This document shows, piece after piece, positions 14,222 to 21,106 of a stretch of 26,134 bases of DNA. The DNA comes from a virus. The number at the start of each line of letters is the position of its first letter. The stretch's first letter is position 1. Location of the stretch: positions 1 to 26,134 of IMG/VR virus record IMGVR_UViG_3300033143_004990. One strand, written 5' to 3'. Position numbers and translations under genes: made by a program. The notes under the pieces were generated by a model. It saw only the letters and a program-made list of their open reading frames with translations, ran no database searches and was not told the origin of the DNA.

Positions 14222-14653
14222 TTAGAAATTTTTAAAGATTTTTTCCATTATATTATCTGTAAAAAATCCTTGATCTTCTGCATCTTCTGAAGTTGGCAAC
14301 ATATTATACAGTTCTTTAACTTCAATATACTTATCTTTTAATATAGCTTCATAACAAGATAAGTGCAATGCTTTAATAGGAAATTTATTGTCAAAATATT
14401 CAGTTATTGCTTGACTTCTTTCAATATCTATATTTTTAGGAGAATCTTTATATATTTCATTTATAATATCAGTATCTCCATTATATTTTGCTAAAATATA
14501 AATATCTTTCCCATTTATCTCTCCATACCCATTATATGATTTGTCTATAAATACATTGTTAGGTGTAACTAAGACTATTCCATCATTATATTGAGTATGA
14601 GCATTTTTGATACTCTCTTTACAATGAGAGCAATTCCAGCTAAAAAATCCCAT
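14222..14653 (-). CDS. Phage/plasmid 'GFFSW' family protein with CxxC
   Basis: A 143-residue protein. It opens with MGFFSWNCSHCKESI, an N-terminal signature I recall in a widespread phage and plasmid family (usually GFFSW followed by D/S and SI) of unknown function. Here Cys8 and Cys11 form a CxxC pair. The middle has YNGYGEINGKDIYILAKYNG, also typical of the family. It starts within the stop of the DUF932 gene (TAATG) and so forms a two-gene cassette with it. A metal-binding accessory to the DUF932 protein is one possibility. Confidence 0.6.
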   Translation of the reverse strand: MGFFSWNCSHCKESIKNAHTQYNDGIVLVTPNNVFIDKSYNGYGEINGKDIYILAKYNGDTDIINEIYKDSPKNIDIERSQAITEYFDNKFPIKALHLSCYEAILKDKYIEVKELYNMLPTSEDAEDQGFFTDNIMEKIFKNF

Positions 14654-15759
14654 TATATTGTAACTAATAGTTTACCTGCGATATCTTCAATATCTCTTTT
14701 TCTTCTTGTATTACCTGATTGAACACCTACTTGAGTCATTGCTTGAGTTAGTTTCCAAATAGTATTTCTACCTTGAACACCATGTTCTGGGTTGTTATCA
14801 GAAAGTATATCAGTTAAAGATTTAACTTCATCTTTTCTCATACCCATTTTAGGAAGTTTTTTGATTTCAGTATCAATATTTACTAATCTGGATCCTGCTC
14901 TTTCAATATTTGAAACTTCGTGTAATAGAAATTCAGTATCAAAAGCACTATTAACAATATCTCTTACTAAAGAAGCTTGTGTTTCAGTATCTAATTTATA
15001 AGTTTCATTACTTAAAATTAAATTATCAGGTAATTTTTTACCTAAATGAACTTGTCTAATAAGATTATCTCTTGTCATTCCATTTAAACAAACTACTTGC
15101 ATAGAATATGATTGTACTCTTAAAGCTCCATCTCCATAATCAGAGTTAGAAATTCTAAGTCCAAATACCATATATGTTACACCATTATACTGTGTGTGTA
15201 CAGGTACAACTTCTGGTAAAATAAATTCTATGTAAGTTCTTGTTTCATCATAACAGCAATCCATTAATTGTGCACCTTGATTCACACAAGCATTAAAAAA
15301 TTCAGCATATATTTCAGCTGTATTTAATCTTCTATACTTGTCTGATAATACACCTTTAACTTGATTATCAAGAGTTCTTATAAGAAATCTTTTAGGTTCA
15401 TGATTAATGGTATGTTCATTTAACATTTGAGTAGCTAAATCTCTTTCCCATTGATTTGTACCAGTAGCTAAAGATTTTAGATAGGTTGTTGGTATTCCTA
15501 ATTTATCTCCTAATTGACCTACAGCATGTCTATGAATTTTTTGATAGTTTCCATCAATATTCATTTGCACAGATCCATTAGCGTAAAATAAATTATAGTT
15601 TGTCATACCACCAATTGGCATAATCAAATCTTCAATACCGTTACTTTCTTCTTGAATTTTTCTAATAGTTGGCATTTTATCAGATGCATCACTTAATACT
15701 CTGGTAATTTTTTCTTGCAGAATACTCTGCTCAGTTGGATTAATTGTTTGTATTTCCAT
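14653..15759 (-). CDS. DUF932 phage/plasmid-like protein
   Basis: A 368-residue protein. Recognisable DUF932 segments are AVGQLGDKLGIPTTYLKSL (about 79-97), RFLIRTLDNQVKGVLSDKYR (about 125-144), VFGLRISNSDYGDGALRV and the MQVVCLNGMTR box that normally closes the central beta domain. The family is common on phages, plasmids and integrative elements and often lies beside PRTRC genes, as here; its biochemical activity is not established. It heads a cassette with the GFFSW protein, after the hairpin at 15777 and the leader TTTTAATAATATATT. Confidence 0.85.
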   Translation of the reverse strand: MEIQTINPTEQSILQEKITRVLSDASDKMPTIRKIQEESNGIEDLIMPIGGMTNYNLFYANGSVQMNIDGNYQKIHRHAVGQLGDKLGIPTTYLKSLATGTNQWERDLATQMLNEHTINHEPKRFLIRTLDNQVKGVLSDKYRRLNTAEIYAEFFNACVNQGAQLMDCCYDETRTYIEFILPEVVPVHTQYNGVTYMVFGLRISNSDYGDGALRVQSYSMQVVCLNGMTRDNLIRQVHLGKKLPDNLILSNETYKLDTETQASLVRDIVNSAFDTEFLLHEVSNIERAGSRLVNIDTEIKKLPKMGMRKDEVKSLTDILSDNNPEHGVQGRNTIWKLTQAMTQVGVQSGNTRRKRDIEDIAGKLLVTI

Positions 15760-15776
15760 AATATATTATTAAAACA

Positions 15777-15799
15777 AAGAGCACCAAAGAGGTGCCCTT
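15777..15799 (-). promoter_or_regulatory. Intercistronic hairpin (ThiF / DUF932 junction)
   Basis: Stem AAGAGCACC (15777-15785) / GGTGCCCTT (15791-15799) with two G-T pairs, and loop TCTTT in the mRNA sense. It lies 3 bases after the ThiF stop and 17 bases before the DUF932 ATG. Confidence 0.8.
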
Positions 15800-15802
15800 G
15801 CT

Positions 15803-16567
15803 TTAAAGTTTGATAGGATTTACAGCCATTGTATCTAAATTCATAAAAACACCATGTTGAGCGGTTCTATAATTTCTAAATAACTTCCATAATAAATTCA
15901 TACCAAATTCTGCTAATGTTGAATTAACTAATAAATCTTGTTTATTTAAAGCTTCTAAAGTACTACAGCTTGGAGTATCTTCATTTTCTTTTAATTTACC
16001 AATAGTTTTTTCCATTTCTATTATAGTAGGCATTGTAGGGTTATTAGCACCTTCAGGTTGGTTTATATGACCCATAGTTCCTAAAATTGCTTGTCCAAAA
16101 TTATCTCCATTTCCAAAATCTAACCAATAATGGCAAGTATTATATGGACTTCTTGTTCTCAAATAGCATTTAGCTTTTTGAATGTCTTTTCTAATTTGAA
16201 CATTATCTACACATGTTATTATAATATTAAATGGTATGCTTGGGTTATCAAAATCAATTTCAAACTTTCCTGGAATACTATCCCAATTAGTACTATAAAA
16301 TCTGTTAATTCTTTCTATTGTTACATCTGCTTTAAATCTGTCTAAATCTGTTTCAGAGAATAATTGTCTACCAATATTTGCTCTTGAAACTTTATCAGGA
16401 TCATAGCATCTAACAAAAAATCCTGGGTGACCTAAGCCAATTAATCCAGCATTCATTCTTCCTAAAATAGCTAACACTGAACTACCAGTACCTCCAGCTC
16501 CTATAACTGCTATAGTTACTTTATGTACTGGTGCTATCAATGTTTGCTCCATATAATGATATTTCAT
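15803..16567 (-). CDS. PRTRC system ThiF (E1-like adenylyltransferase)
   Basis: A 254-residue protein. VIGAGGTGSSVLAILGRMN (residues 21-39) is the Rossmann ATP-binding loop of ThiF/MoeB/E1 enzymes. Asp56 (YDPDKVS), Asn64-x2-Arg67 (NIGRQLF), Lys79 and Asp121 (ITCVDN) are the conserved adenylation residues, all present. The later YWLDFGNG, GQAILG, DTPSCSTLEALNKQDLLVNS (Cys201) and HGVFMNLD segments are specific for the PRTRC ThiF group. Family knowledge predicts activation of the C-terminal glycine of a ubiquitin-like protein with ATP; Cys201 is the candidate thioester cysteine. It overlaps PRTRC B by 4 bases. Confidence 0.93.
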   Translation of the reverse strand: MKYHYMEQTLIAPVHKVTIAVIGAGGTGSSVLAILGRMNAGLIGLGHPGFFVRCYDPDKVSRANIGRQLFSETDLDRFKADVTIERINRFYSTNWDSIPGKFEIDFDNPSIPFNIIITCVDNVQIRKDIQKAKCYLRTRSPYNTCHYWLDFGNGDNFGQAILGTMGHINQPEGANNPTMPTIIEMEKTIGKLKENEDTPSCSTLEALNKQDLLVNSTLAEFGMNLLWKLFRNYRTAQHGVFMNLDTMAVNPIKL

Positions 16568-17244
16568 ATTATATCTTTTAGCTTTTTTTTACGATAATTT
16601 GTTAAGTTTTTAGAATCTCCAAAACCATTTTTATCCCAAATAACATTAATATTGTTTTTGAAATTCTGATGGTTTAAATGTGTAAATTTTGATCTAAAAA
16701 ATAGTTGTTCTATATGTTGTATCAATTTTTCTAAATTGCATATATTCCAATCTATACTTGCATTTCCCATACATACTTTACCATCATTATATATATTATG
16801 AAATGGTGCATAAAAAAGATTAGTTTCTAATCCTTTAAAACATTTATAGGCATATACAGATAGCTTAGTATCTTTTATTTTAAATATTAAATTAGGTACA
16901 CATTTAAATTCCTTAGAAATATTATGTTTTTCATCAAAATTCAAATTAATATGACTCTTTTTAAAAGTCCATATTAAATTTAATTCTTGATTATTTGTAT
17001 TAAAATAAATAACATTCTTAGGTATTAATCCTTTAAATTCATATTTACTTTTATCTAAACCTTCTATTTCTTTTAACAGTTTTCCTAAAATTTTGATTCG
17101 TGCTGGTTTACCAGGTCCAAATGTAAATTTGTTTTCTTGTAATTCTCTAATTGCGTGTTCTTCTATATAAGTGTTAACTGTTTTTTCAGTTTTATACACA
17201 ACTAAACTCATTACGGGTTTCATATACTCGGGAATTTCATTCAT
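16564..17244 (-). CDS. PRTRC system protein B (candidate E2-like conjugating protein)
   Basis: A 226-residue protein. FGPGKPARIKILGKLL (about 42-57), a beta-rich core, and then APFHNIYNDGKVCMGNASI (146-164) and LFFRSKFTHLN (181-191) are the conserved blocks of PRTRC B. The H149-N150-I-Y-x-D-G-x-V-C158 stretch resembles the H-P-N...G-x-I-C-L active-site region of ubiquitin-conjugating E2 enzymes, with Cys158 in the catalytic position. I recall PRTRC B being classed as E2-like in comparative genomics. It starts inside the end of the F-like gene (8-base overlap) and overlaps ThiF, so the candidate E2 and E1 are translated together. Confidence 0.85.
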   Translation of the reverse strand: MNEIPEYMKPVMSLVVYKTEKTVNTYIEEHAIRELQENKFTFGPGKPARIKILGKLLKEIEGLDKSKYEFKGLIPKNVIYFNTNNQELNLIWTFKKSHINLNFDEKHNISKEFKCVPNLIFKIKDTKLSVYAYKCFKGLETNLFYAPFHNIYNDGKVCMGNASIDWNICNLEKLIQHIEQLFFRSKFTHLNHQNFKNNINVIWDKNGFGDSKNLTNYRKKKLKDII

Positions 17245-18262
17245 ATATTAAATACATACTTGCTAACCAATTTCTATAATTTTCAGGAAATTCATCCTTT
17301 TTGTTTTTATTAAAAGGATTTTTAGCTGTTATTTGACATTCTTTATAAAATGGTAATATATCATAGTTTTGATAGTAATGATTTGCTTGTTCTTCATATC
17401 TATTAAAGACAACATCAGCTTCATCTACATTCCATAATAAATTAGCATAATATTCTGGTCCAAACCAAAAATCATCATCTTCATTAACGATAGTTTTATA
17501 AGGTATATAATTATTAAAATCTTCTGTAATAATTTCAAACCCTTCTTCTATCCAAGCTAATATTTTCTGATCTTTATAGTTGTTAATTTTTATTTTACTG
17601 AGCATTTCTCTTAAAGATTTCTCAGTATGATTAGATTTTTGAAAATTAATTTTTTGCTCTAAAGGCATTACGGTTTTTTTATAAAATTTAATCGTTTCAA
17701 AAGCTTTTTTAATTTCATCTTTATCTAAATCTTCTACCCAGTCATTAATATAATCTTCACATATATCTACAATATAATCCATACCATGTAGAAAAGGAAT
17801 ATGAAAATGTTGTACTAAATAGGAGAAATACTCCCAAATGAAATTTTGCCAATCTTTTTTAAGACCCATAATCCAATATAATTCACTACAAAATCCATTG
17901 TAATTTGTAGTGTTATCTTCAGCTGTCCATAATTCATAATCTCCATCATCATTTTTAGAAATTTTCCAGATATCTAAATCTTTTGTTATTTCTTTTAATA
18001 GATAATGATTGAAATCATATATATTCATATTAGGCACATCATCTTTGATATAGTGTTTACCTATAGGATATAAAAAATTAAGTAACTTAGTAGGTTCCTC
18101 TTTAAAGATTAATTCAGATTTAGCTTTTAATATAGGGGTTTTAAGAGTGAAGAAGGAGTTTTCATTCTTTCTTCCATAATGACATTTACTTTGTCTTTTT
18201 CTTCTTGCAAAATAATTATTGCGATACTGTGCCTCTGTTGAGGATAACATTTCTTTTTGCAT
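17237..18262 (-). CDS. PRTRC system protein F-like
   Basis: A 341-residue, mainly helical protein with many aromatic residues (for example WQNFIWEYFSYLVQHFHIPF at about 137-156, and WFGPEYYANLLW). Assignment to PRTRC F rests mainly on gene order: cassettes usually read E-C-F-(ParB)-A-B-ThiF, and this gene sits between C and B. I cannot point to a diagnostic motif. It starts at ATG 18262 after the hairpin at 18298. A shorter out-of-frame ATG at 18297 is closer to the hairpin but opens only a 56-residue frame. It is the first gene of the F-B-ThiF cassette. Confidence 0.6.
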   Translation of the reverse strand: MQKEMLSSTEAQYRNNYFARRKRQSKCHYGRKNENSFFTLKTPILKAKSELIFKEEPTKLLNFLYPIGKHYIKDDVPNMNIYDFNHYLLKEITKDLDIWKISKNDDGDYELWTAEDNTTNYNGFCSELYWIMGLKKDWQNFIWEYFSYLVQHFHIPFLHGMDYIVDICEDYINDWVEDLDKDEIKKAFETIKFYKKTVMPLEQKINFQKSNHTEKSLREMLSKIKINNYKDQKILAWIEEGFEIITEDFNNYIPYKTIVNEDDDFWFGPEYYANLLWNVDEADVVFNRYEEQANHYYQNYDILPFYKECQITAKNPFNKNKKDEFPENYRNWLASMYLIYE

Positions 18263-18297
18263 TTAGTCAGTTTTTTAAATAAATCTGTATGTTTCAT

Positions 18298-18330
18298 AAT
18301 CAGGGAACAACAAAGCGTTGCTCCCTAATT
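18298..18330 (-). promoter_or_regulatory. Intercistronic hairpin dividing the PRTRC cassette
   Basis: A 14-bp stem (18298-18311 with 18317-18330, two G-T pairs) closes a GCTTT loop in the mRNA sense. It starts 2 bases after the stop of the 18332 gene and splits the PRTRC genes into E-C-x-x and F-B-ThiF units. Confidence 0.85.
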
Positions 18331-18331
18331 A

Positions 18332-18559
18332 TTACTTCTTTGCAAAAAGATATTTCTTTAAATTTATGTCTTTACACATAGTAGTTTTAGTTGATAATTT
18401 TACTTTTTCACAACATAAATAACTTGTGTTCTTTCCGTAATTATCTGATACATAAGTGTCAAAATCGAATCTTGCAAATTCTGCATATCTTGCAAATTCT
18501 ATAGATTCTATAACAACACTTGCAGTAGCATATTCAAATATGATAATGTATTGTATCAT
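18332..18559 (-). CDS. Hypothetical protein inside the PRTRC cassette
   Basis: A 75-residue protein. The N-terminal half is hydrophobic and beta-prone (MIQYIIIFEYATASVVIESI) and contains an internal repeat EFARYAEFARF, encoded by a 14-bp direct repeat (18469-18482, 18487-18500). The C-terminal half is Lys-rich with three cysteines (YLCCEK, TMCKDI). No family is recognised. Its start overlaps the previous stop (ATGA). Confidence 0.6.
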   Translation of the reverse strand: MIQYIIIFEYATASVVIESIEFARYAEFARFDFDTYVSDNYGKNTSYLCCEKVKLSTKTTMCKDINLKKYLFAKK

Positions 18560-18726
18560 TTTTTCTTATTTAGATATTTTTTGAAATATTCAAGATTAAA
18601 ATTTGCACAAGTTTTTTTCAAGTGCATACAAATAGTATGAGATACATCTGCAAATGTTTCTGGAGATGTATGTTTCTTGACCTCTAATAGAGAGTCAGCT
18701 ACGATGATGAAATCTTTTCTTGTCAT
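18556..18726 (-). CDS. 56-residue phage protein between PRTRC C and the 75-residue gene
   Basis: This ORF is exactly bounded by its neighbours. Its ATG shares a base with the PRTRC C stop (TAATG) and its stop forms ATGA with the next start. The product begins MTRKDFIIVADSLLEVKKHT and ends with a NFNLEYFKKYL segment. This resembles a common small phage family beginning 'MTKKDFxxIAxxL' and ending 'NPxFDxxxF', whose function is unknown. Confidence 0.65.
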   Translation of the reverse strand: MTRKDFIIVADSLLEVKKHTSPETFADVSHTICMHLKKTCANFNLEYFKKYLNKKK

Positions 18727-18929
18727 TAGCCTTTTGTTCCTACATTATTTTTAAAAGTATAAACGCATTTTTCATTTTCAATTTTTGGACCTTCTACAGT
18801 AGCTGTAGTTAATTCCGGAAATTGACCTGAATAAAAATCTAAAACTTCATTGACAGTCATATCTTGCGAAGGATCTGCCAGTTCAGTTTTATTGAGTAAA
18901 AAGATTCTTTCAATTTTAGTTGCTTTCAT
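18726..18929 (-). CDS. PRTRC system protein C (candidate ubiquitin-like modifier)
   Basis: A 67-residue protein. FLLNKTELADPSQDMTVNEV (10-29), then DFYSGQFPELTTATVEGPKI (31-50), CVYTFKNNVGTKG (55-67). The 'FYsxxyPELTTAxVEGP' and terminal 'VGTKG' blocks are diagnostic of PRTRC C. The strand-helix-strand order and size fit a beta-grasp (ubiquitin-like) fold, and I recall this family being proposed as the Ubl of PRTRC systems. The protein ends in Gly67, so its C terminus would be ready for adenylation by ThiF without proteolytic trimming. It shares single bases or short overlaps with both neighbours, directly behind PRTRC E. Confidence 0.9.
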   Translation of the reverse strand: MKATKIERIFLLNKTELADPSQDMTVNEVLDFYSGQFPELTTATVEGPKIENEKCVYTFKNNVGTKG

Positions 18930-19762
18930 TAGTATGTAAATGTTGATTGTGAACTATTAAATCTATTATCTCTTTCTTGTCTTATCATTTCTTCTTGTTC
19001 ATCAGAAATTGGTTGAATATCATTGCCTACAGAATTATTTTCTTGAATAGGTGGAGTTTTATATTCTTCAATATTAGCTTCATCTACTCTTGCTTCAAAT
19101 TCTTTATCTTGCCTATGCATTTCTTCATCTACATTTTCCATTTCTTTTTGAAACTTTGGTGTTCCATCAGGATAAGTAGATTGAACTGGTTCAGCTTTTG
19201 GTACATCAGGTAATGGTTGTATTTCTTCAACAACAGGTTCTTTAGGTGCTTCAACTTGACTAAACATATCTGGTTGAGAGTTATTTGCATCACATTCTTT
19301 AACAAGTTGTGTAGCTTTACTAAACTTAGGATCATCTTTAAGAATTTGATTACAGATAAATTTACATTTATCATATTCTTTTTCATCCCAATATTTTTGA
19401 GCTTTCTCAAGTTGTTTAATTGAATGTTCTCTAACTTTCTTTTGCTTATCTTTTTCTGCTTTAGCAATTTCAGATTCTTCTTTAGCTTTTTCAACAGCTT
19501 TTTCGTGCTCATGCATATTTCTTAATAATCCACTTGATTTTTCTAAAGGAGTTTTTAGAAGCTGAAAAAATTGAGCATCAAATTCATCTACAGTTCCAGT
19601 AAATAATATTGGTTGTAAATAATCTTTTGCATTGTCTTTGACTTTCTTTAATGGATTAACAGATACACATAATTCAGTTTCATTATTCTTTCGAATAGTA
19701 ACATTAAGTGTTTCTGATACCAATAATAAGTCATTAATTTGTTTAAAAAAGGTTGTATTCAT
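18929..19762 (-). CDS. PRTRC system protein E, extended form
   Basis: A 277-residue protein. The first 85 residues match PRTRC E: a short N-terminal helix (TTFFKQINDLLL), beta strands (TLNVTIRKNNETELCVSVNP) and PILFTGTVDEFDAQFFQLLK. The family is usually shorter. Here follow a charged coiled coil (about 85-120), one TPR-like helix pair (KAQKYWDEKEYDKCKFICNQ, then ILKDDPKFSKATQLV, about 119-153) and a long Pro/Glu/Gln-rich disordered tail. The TPR-like part suggests protein-protein contacts. It is the first gene of the E-C-x-x cassette, after the hairpin at 19779 and a TTTTAAAAATATATATAT leader. Confidence 0.8.
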   Translation of the reverse strand: MNTTFFKQINDLLLVSETLNVTIRKNNETELCVSVNPLKKVKDNAKDYLQPILFTGTVDEFDAQFFQLLKTPLEKSSGLLRNMHEHEKAVEKAKEESEIAKAEKDKQKKVREHSIKQLEKAQKYWDEKEYDKCKFICNQILKDDPKFSKATQLVKECDANNSQPDMFSQVEAPKEPVVEEIQPLPDVPKAEPVQSTYPDGTPKFQKEMENVDEEMHRQDKEFEARVDEANIEEYKTPPIQENNSVGNDIQPISDEQEEMIRQERDNRFNSSQSTFTY

Positions 19763-19778
19763 ATATATATATTTTTAA

Positions 19779-19810
19779 AACTTAACCCACAACAAAGTGT
19801 GAGTTAAGTT
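19779..19810 (-). promoter_or_regulatory. Intercistronic hairpin upstream of PRTRC E
   Basis: A 13-bp stem AACTTAACCCACA (19779-19791) / TGTGAGTTAAGTT (19798-19810), with loop CTTTGT in the mRNA sense. It is followed by the leader TTTTAAAAATATATATAT and the ATG of PRTRC E. Confidence 0.85.
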
Positions 19811-19824
19811 GTATGCGTGCATAC
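19811..19824. promoter_or_regulatory. GTATGC-GT-GCATAC inverted repeat
   Basis: A perfect 6-bp inverted repeat with a 2-base centre lies between the stop of the 19827 gene and the hairpin upstream of PRTRC E. It has the form of a dimeric repressor operator, but no cognate regulator can be assigned; it may only extend the hairpin structure. Confidence 0.35.
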
Positions 19825-19826
19825 TT

Positions 19827-20204
19827 TTAATCAAATAGATTTCTATTCAAATTATTTCTTTGTTTAGTTAAAGCAGATGCTACAGAAAATATAGCTTTTG
19901 CTCTTTTTTCTAAAGACTCTATGTACCTGTTAATATCTTCGACATTATTAGTTACATAATATCCTTTAGAACTACTTACTAAACAACTAACTTTATCATA
20001 TAATCTAATATGATTTATAATCTTCCTTATACGAGCTCCATTAACATCTTTATAATTAGATCTTAATTTTCTACACATTTCAGCATTGGTAATAGCATTA
20101 CTTTTACCTATTCTTCTTTGTAGTCCTCTAATCATTGCAGGCATTAATATATTTTTCTCATAATCATTTAAGGGTGCTGTATGATCTTCAAATCCTGGTA
20201 TCAT
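19827..20204 (-). CDS. Winged-helix-like phage regulatory or replication protein
   Basis: A 125-residue protein from ATG 20204 (MIPGFEDHTAPLNDYEKNIL), preceded by GGAGAAGAA; an ATG at 20234 would add ten residues. NAITNAEMCRKL (about 39-50), ARIRKIINHIRLYDKVSCLV (about 60-79) and SSSKGYYVTNN (about 80-90) form a helix-turn-helix with a beta wing, as in small phage proteins that I recall as winged-helix replication or regulatory factors. The C-terminal helix (IESLEKRAKAIFSVASAL) could be a dimerisation or helicase-contact helix. It ends before the hairpin that precedes PRTRC E. Confidence 0.65.
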   Translation of the reverse strand: MIPGFEDHTAPLNDYEKNILMPAMIRGLQRRIGKSNAITNAEMCRKLRSNYKDVNGARIRKIINHIRLYDKVSCLVSSSKGYYVTNNVEDINRYIESLEKRAKAIFSVASALTKQRNNLNRNLFD

Positions 20205-20400
20205 TTCTTCTCCATTTTTCAATATCATCAACATTATCTCCTAATATCTCTTTACTTGCTCCCCATTGTTCCCAAGATTCATAGCATTTGCATCCATAAA
20301 TAGTATGGATTTTATTGCTTTCATCTTTGCGAATAAACACTATTTCAGCGTGTTTTTCTTCTTTTGTGGGTTTTCTAATTTCAATAAGCTTTGTTGCCAT
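20188..20400 (-). CDS. Hypothetical 70-residue phage protein
   Basis: A 70-residue soluble protein with an N-terminal IEIRKPTKEEKHAEIVFIRK strand-turn-strand, then TIYGCKCYESWEQWGASKEI. The YGC...YESWEQWG segment is reminiscent of small phage proteins in Bacteroidota, of unknown function. It overlaps the winged-helix-like gene by 17 bases and begins just after the stop of the 20403 gene. Confidence 0.6.
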   Translation of the reverse strand: MATKLIEIRKPTKEEKHAEIVFIRKDESNKIHTIYGCKCYESWEQWGASKEILGDNVDDIEKWRRNDTRI

Positions 20401-20402
20401 AA

Positions 20403-20648
20403 TTATGATATTTTAGGAAATGTTAAAGATTTATTATCACGAGATTGACCAAACAATGCTCCAGCATCATTACCTTCATCATCACTTGATGGAAATAATA
20501 ATGAACCATCACTTAATTCTAATACAATAGATTTATTGTGCCAGCCCATACCTTTCATTTCTTGATCAGTTAAATATCTTACATCTACAATAGTTCTTCC
20601 TTCCAGATGTTTTCTTGCGTAATTTTCCCAATAATTATTATTTTCCAT
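20403..20648 (-). CDS. Hypothetical phage protein with SDDEGNDAGAL motif
   Basis: An 81-residue protein from ATG 20648 (MENNNYWENYARKHLEGRTI); an upstream in-frame ATG at 20690 would add 14 residues and overlap the neighbouring gene further. VRYLTDQEMKGMGWHNKSIV, LELSDGSLLFPSSDDEGNDA and GALFG match a small family I recall from many phages ('R-Y-M-T-x-x-E-x-x-x-x-G-W ... PSxDDEGNDAGAL'), function unknown. The conserved acidic cluster could bind metal. Confidence 0.65.
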   Translation of the reverse strand: MENNNYWENYARKHLEGRTIVDVRYLTDQEMKGMGWHNKSIVLELSDGSLLFPSSDDEGNDAGALFGQSRDNKSLTFPKIS

Positions 20649-20766
20649 CTTTCTTTTTTTTCTGCTTTCCAAAATCTCTTCGGTCAACAAATTCTTGTTC
20701 TTTCTTAGTCATACTTGTGTATGTACCAGTTTTCTCGTAAAAGTCGCTTAAACGACCTGTATTCAT
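20638..20766 (-). CDS. 42-residue basic mini-protein
   Basis: MNTGRLSDFYEKTGTYTSMT, then a charged helix KKEQEFVDRRDFGKQ and a lysine-rich end. It overlaps the upstream gene by 4 bases (ATGA) and the downstream gene by 11. The neat junctions support translation. The function is unknown. Confidence 0.5.
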   Translation of the reverse strand: MNTGRLSDFYEKTGTYTSMTKKEQEFVDRRDFGKQKKKKDGK

Positions 20767-21002
20767 TTTTCTTGCCATTTTGCTTTTTCTTTTTTAGCTA
20801 TTTCGAAGATATCATCTTCTGTATCTTCAATATTATTAACTCTTTTTTTAATATCTTCTTTAACTCTATATCTTCTTTCTTCTTCTGCACAAGCTTGACA
20901 AGATAAATATGCTTCATAATCGCTTCCTACATATAGATCGCAAGTATGTCCTGTTCCACCTGTTGCAGCTAATAAAAATGTATCTTCTTCAAATTGACCC
21001 AT
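20763..21002 (-). CDS. Hypothetical protein with CxxC
   Basis: A 79-residue protein. The N-terminal half is MGQFEEDTFLLAATGGTGHT, then CDLYVGSDYEAYLSCQACAE; the C-terminal half is a charged helix (RYRVKEDIKKRVNNIEDTED). Cys residues in CDLY and CQAC could form a small metal site. No family is recognised. The ATG lies 36 bases beyond the inverted repeat at 21038-21071. Confidence 0.6.
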   Translation of the reverse strand: MGQFEEDTFLLAATGGTGHTCDLYVGSDYEAYLSCQACAEEERRYRVKEDIKKRVNNIEDTEDDIFEIAKKEKAKWQEK

Positions 21003-21004
21003 TA

Positions 21005-21106
21005 TTAAAACTTTAGAATAATTAGTATAAAAAGTAAAAGAATAAGCAAAGTGTTAACAATGCTTATTCTTAATGCTTTTCTTGCTGTATAGCTACCTCT
21101 TCTCAT
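21005..21106 (-). CDS. 33-residue single-span membrane peptide
   Basis: MRRGSYTARKALRISIVNTL followed by a continuous Leu/Ile/Phe membrane stretch to the C terminus. It has a basic N terminus and one span. Its start overlaps the stop of the 21103 gene as ATGA and its stop lies 2 bases before the next ATG, which supports translation. The inverted repeat at 21038-21071 lies within it, so part of the sequence may also serve as an RNA hairpin. Confidence 0.45.
   Translation of the reverse strand: MRRGSYTARKALRISIVNTLLILLLFILIILKF
21038..21071 (-). promoter_or_regulatory. Hairpin with CTTTG, overlapping a membrane-peptide ORF
   Basis: An 11-bp perfect inverted repeat AAGAATAAGCA (21038-21048) / TGCTTATTCTT (21061-21071). 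The mRNA-sense loop ends in CTTTG, as in the intercistronic hairpins. Unlike those, it lies inside a possible coding frame. Confidence 0.6.

Noticed and set aside
18127-18297. 56-codon ORF starting right after the hairpin at 18298, on the minus strand
   Set aside because: It overlaps the start of the F-like gene by about 136 bases in another frame, its product has no recognisable features, and the F-like frame fits the cassette order. A leader peptide cannot be fully excluded.
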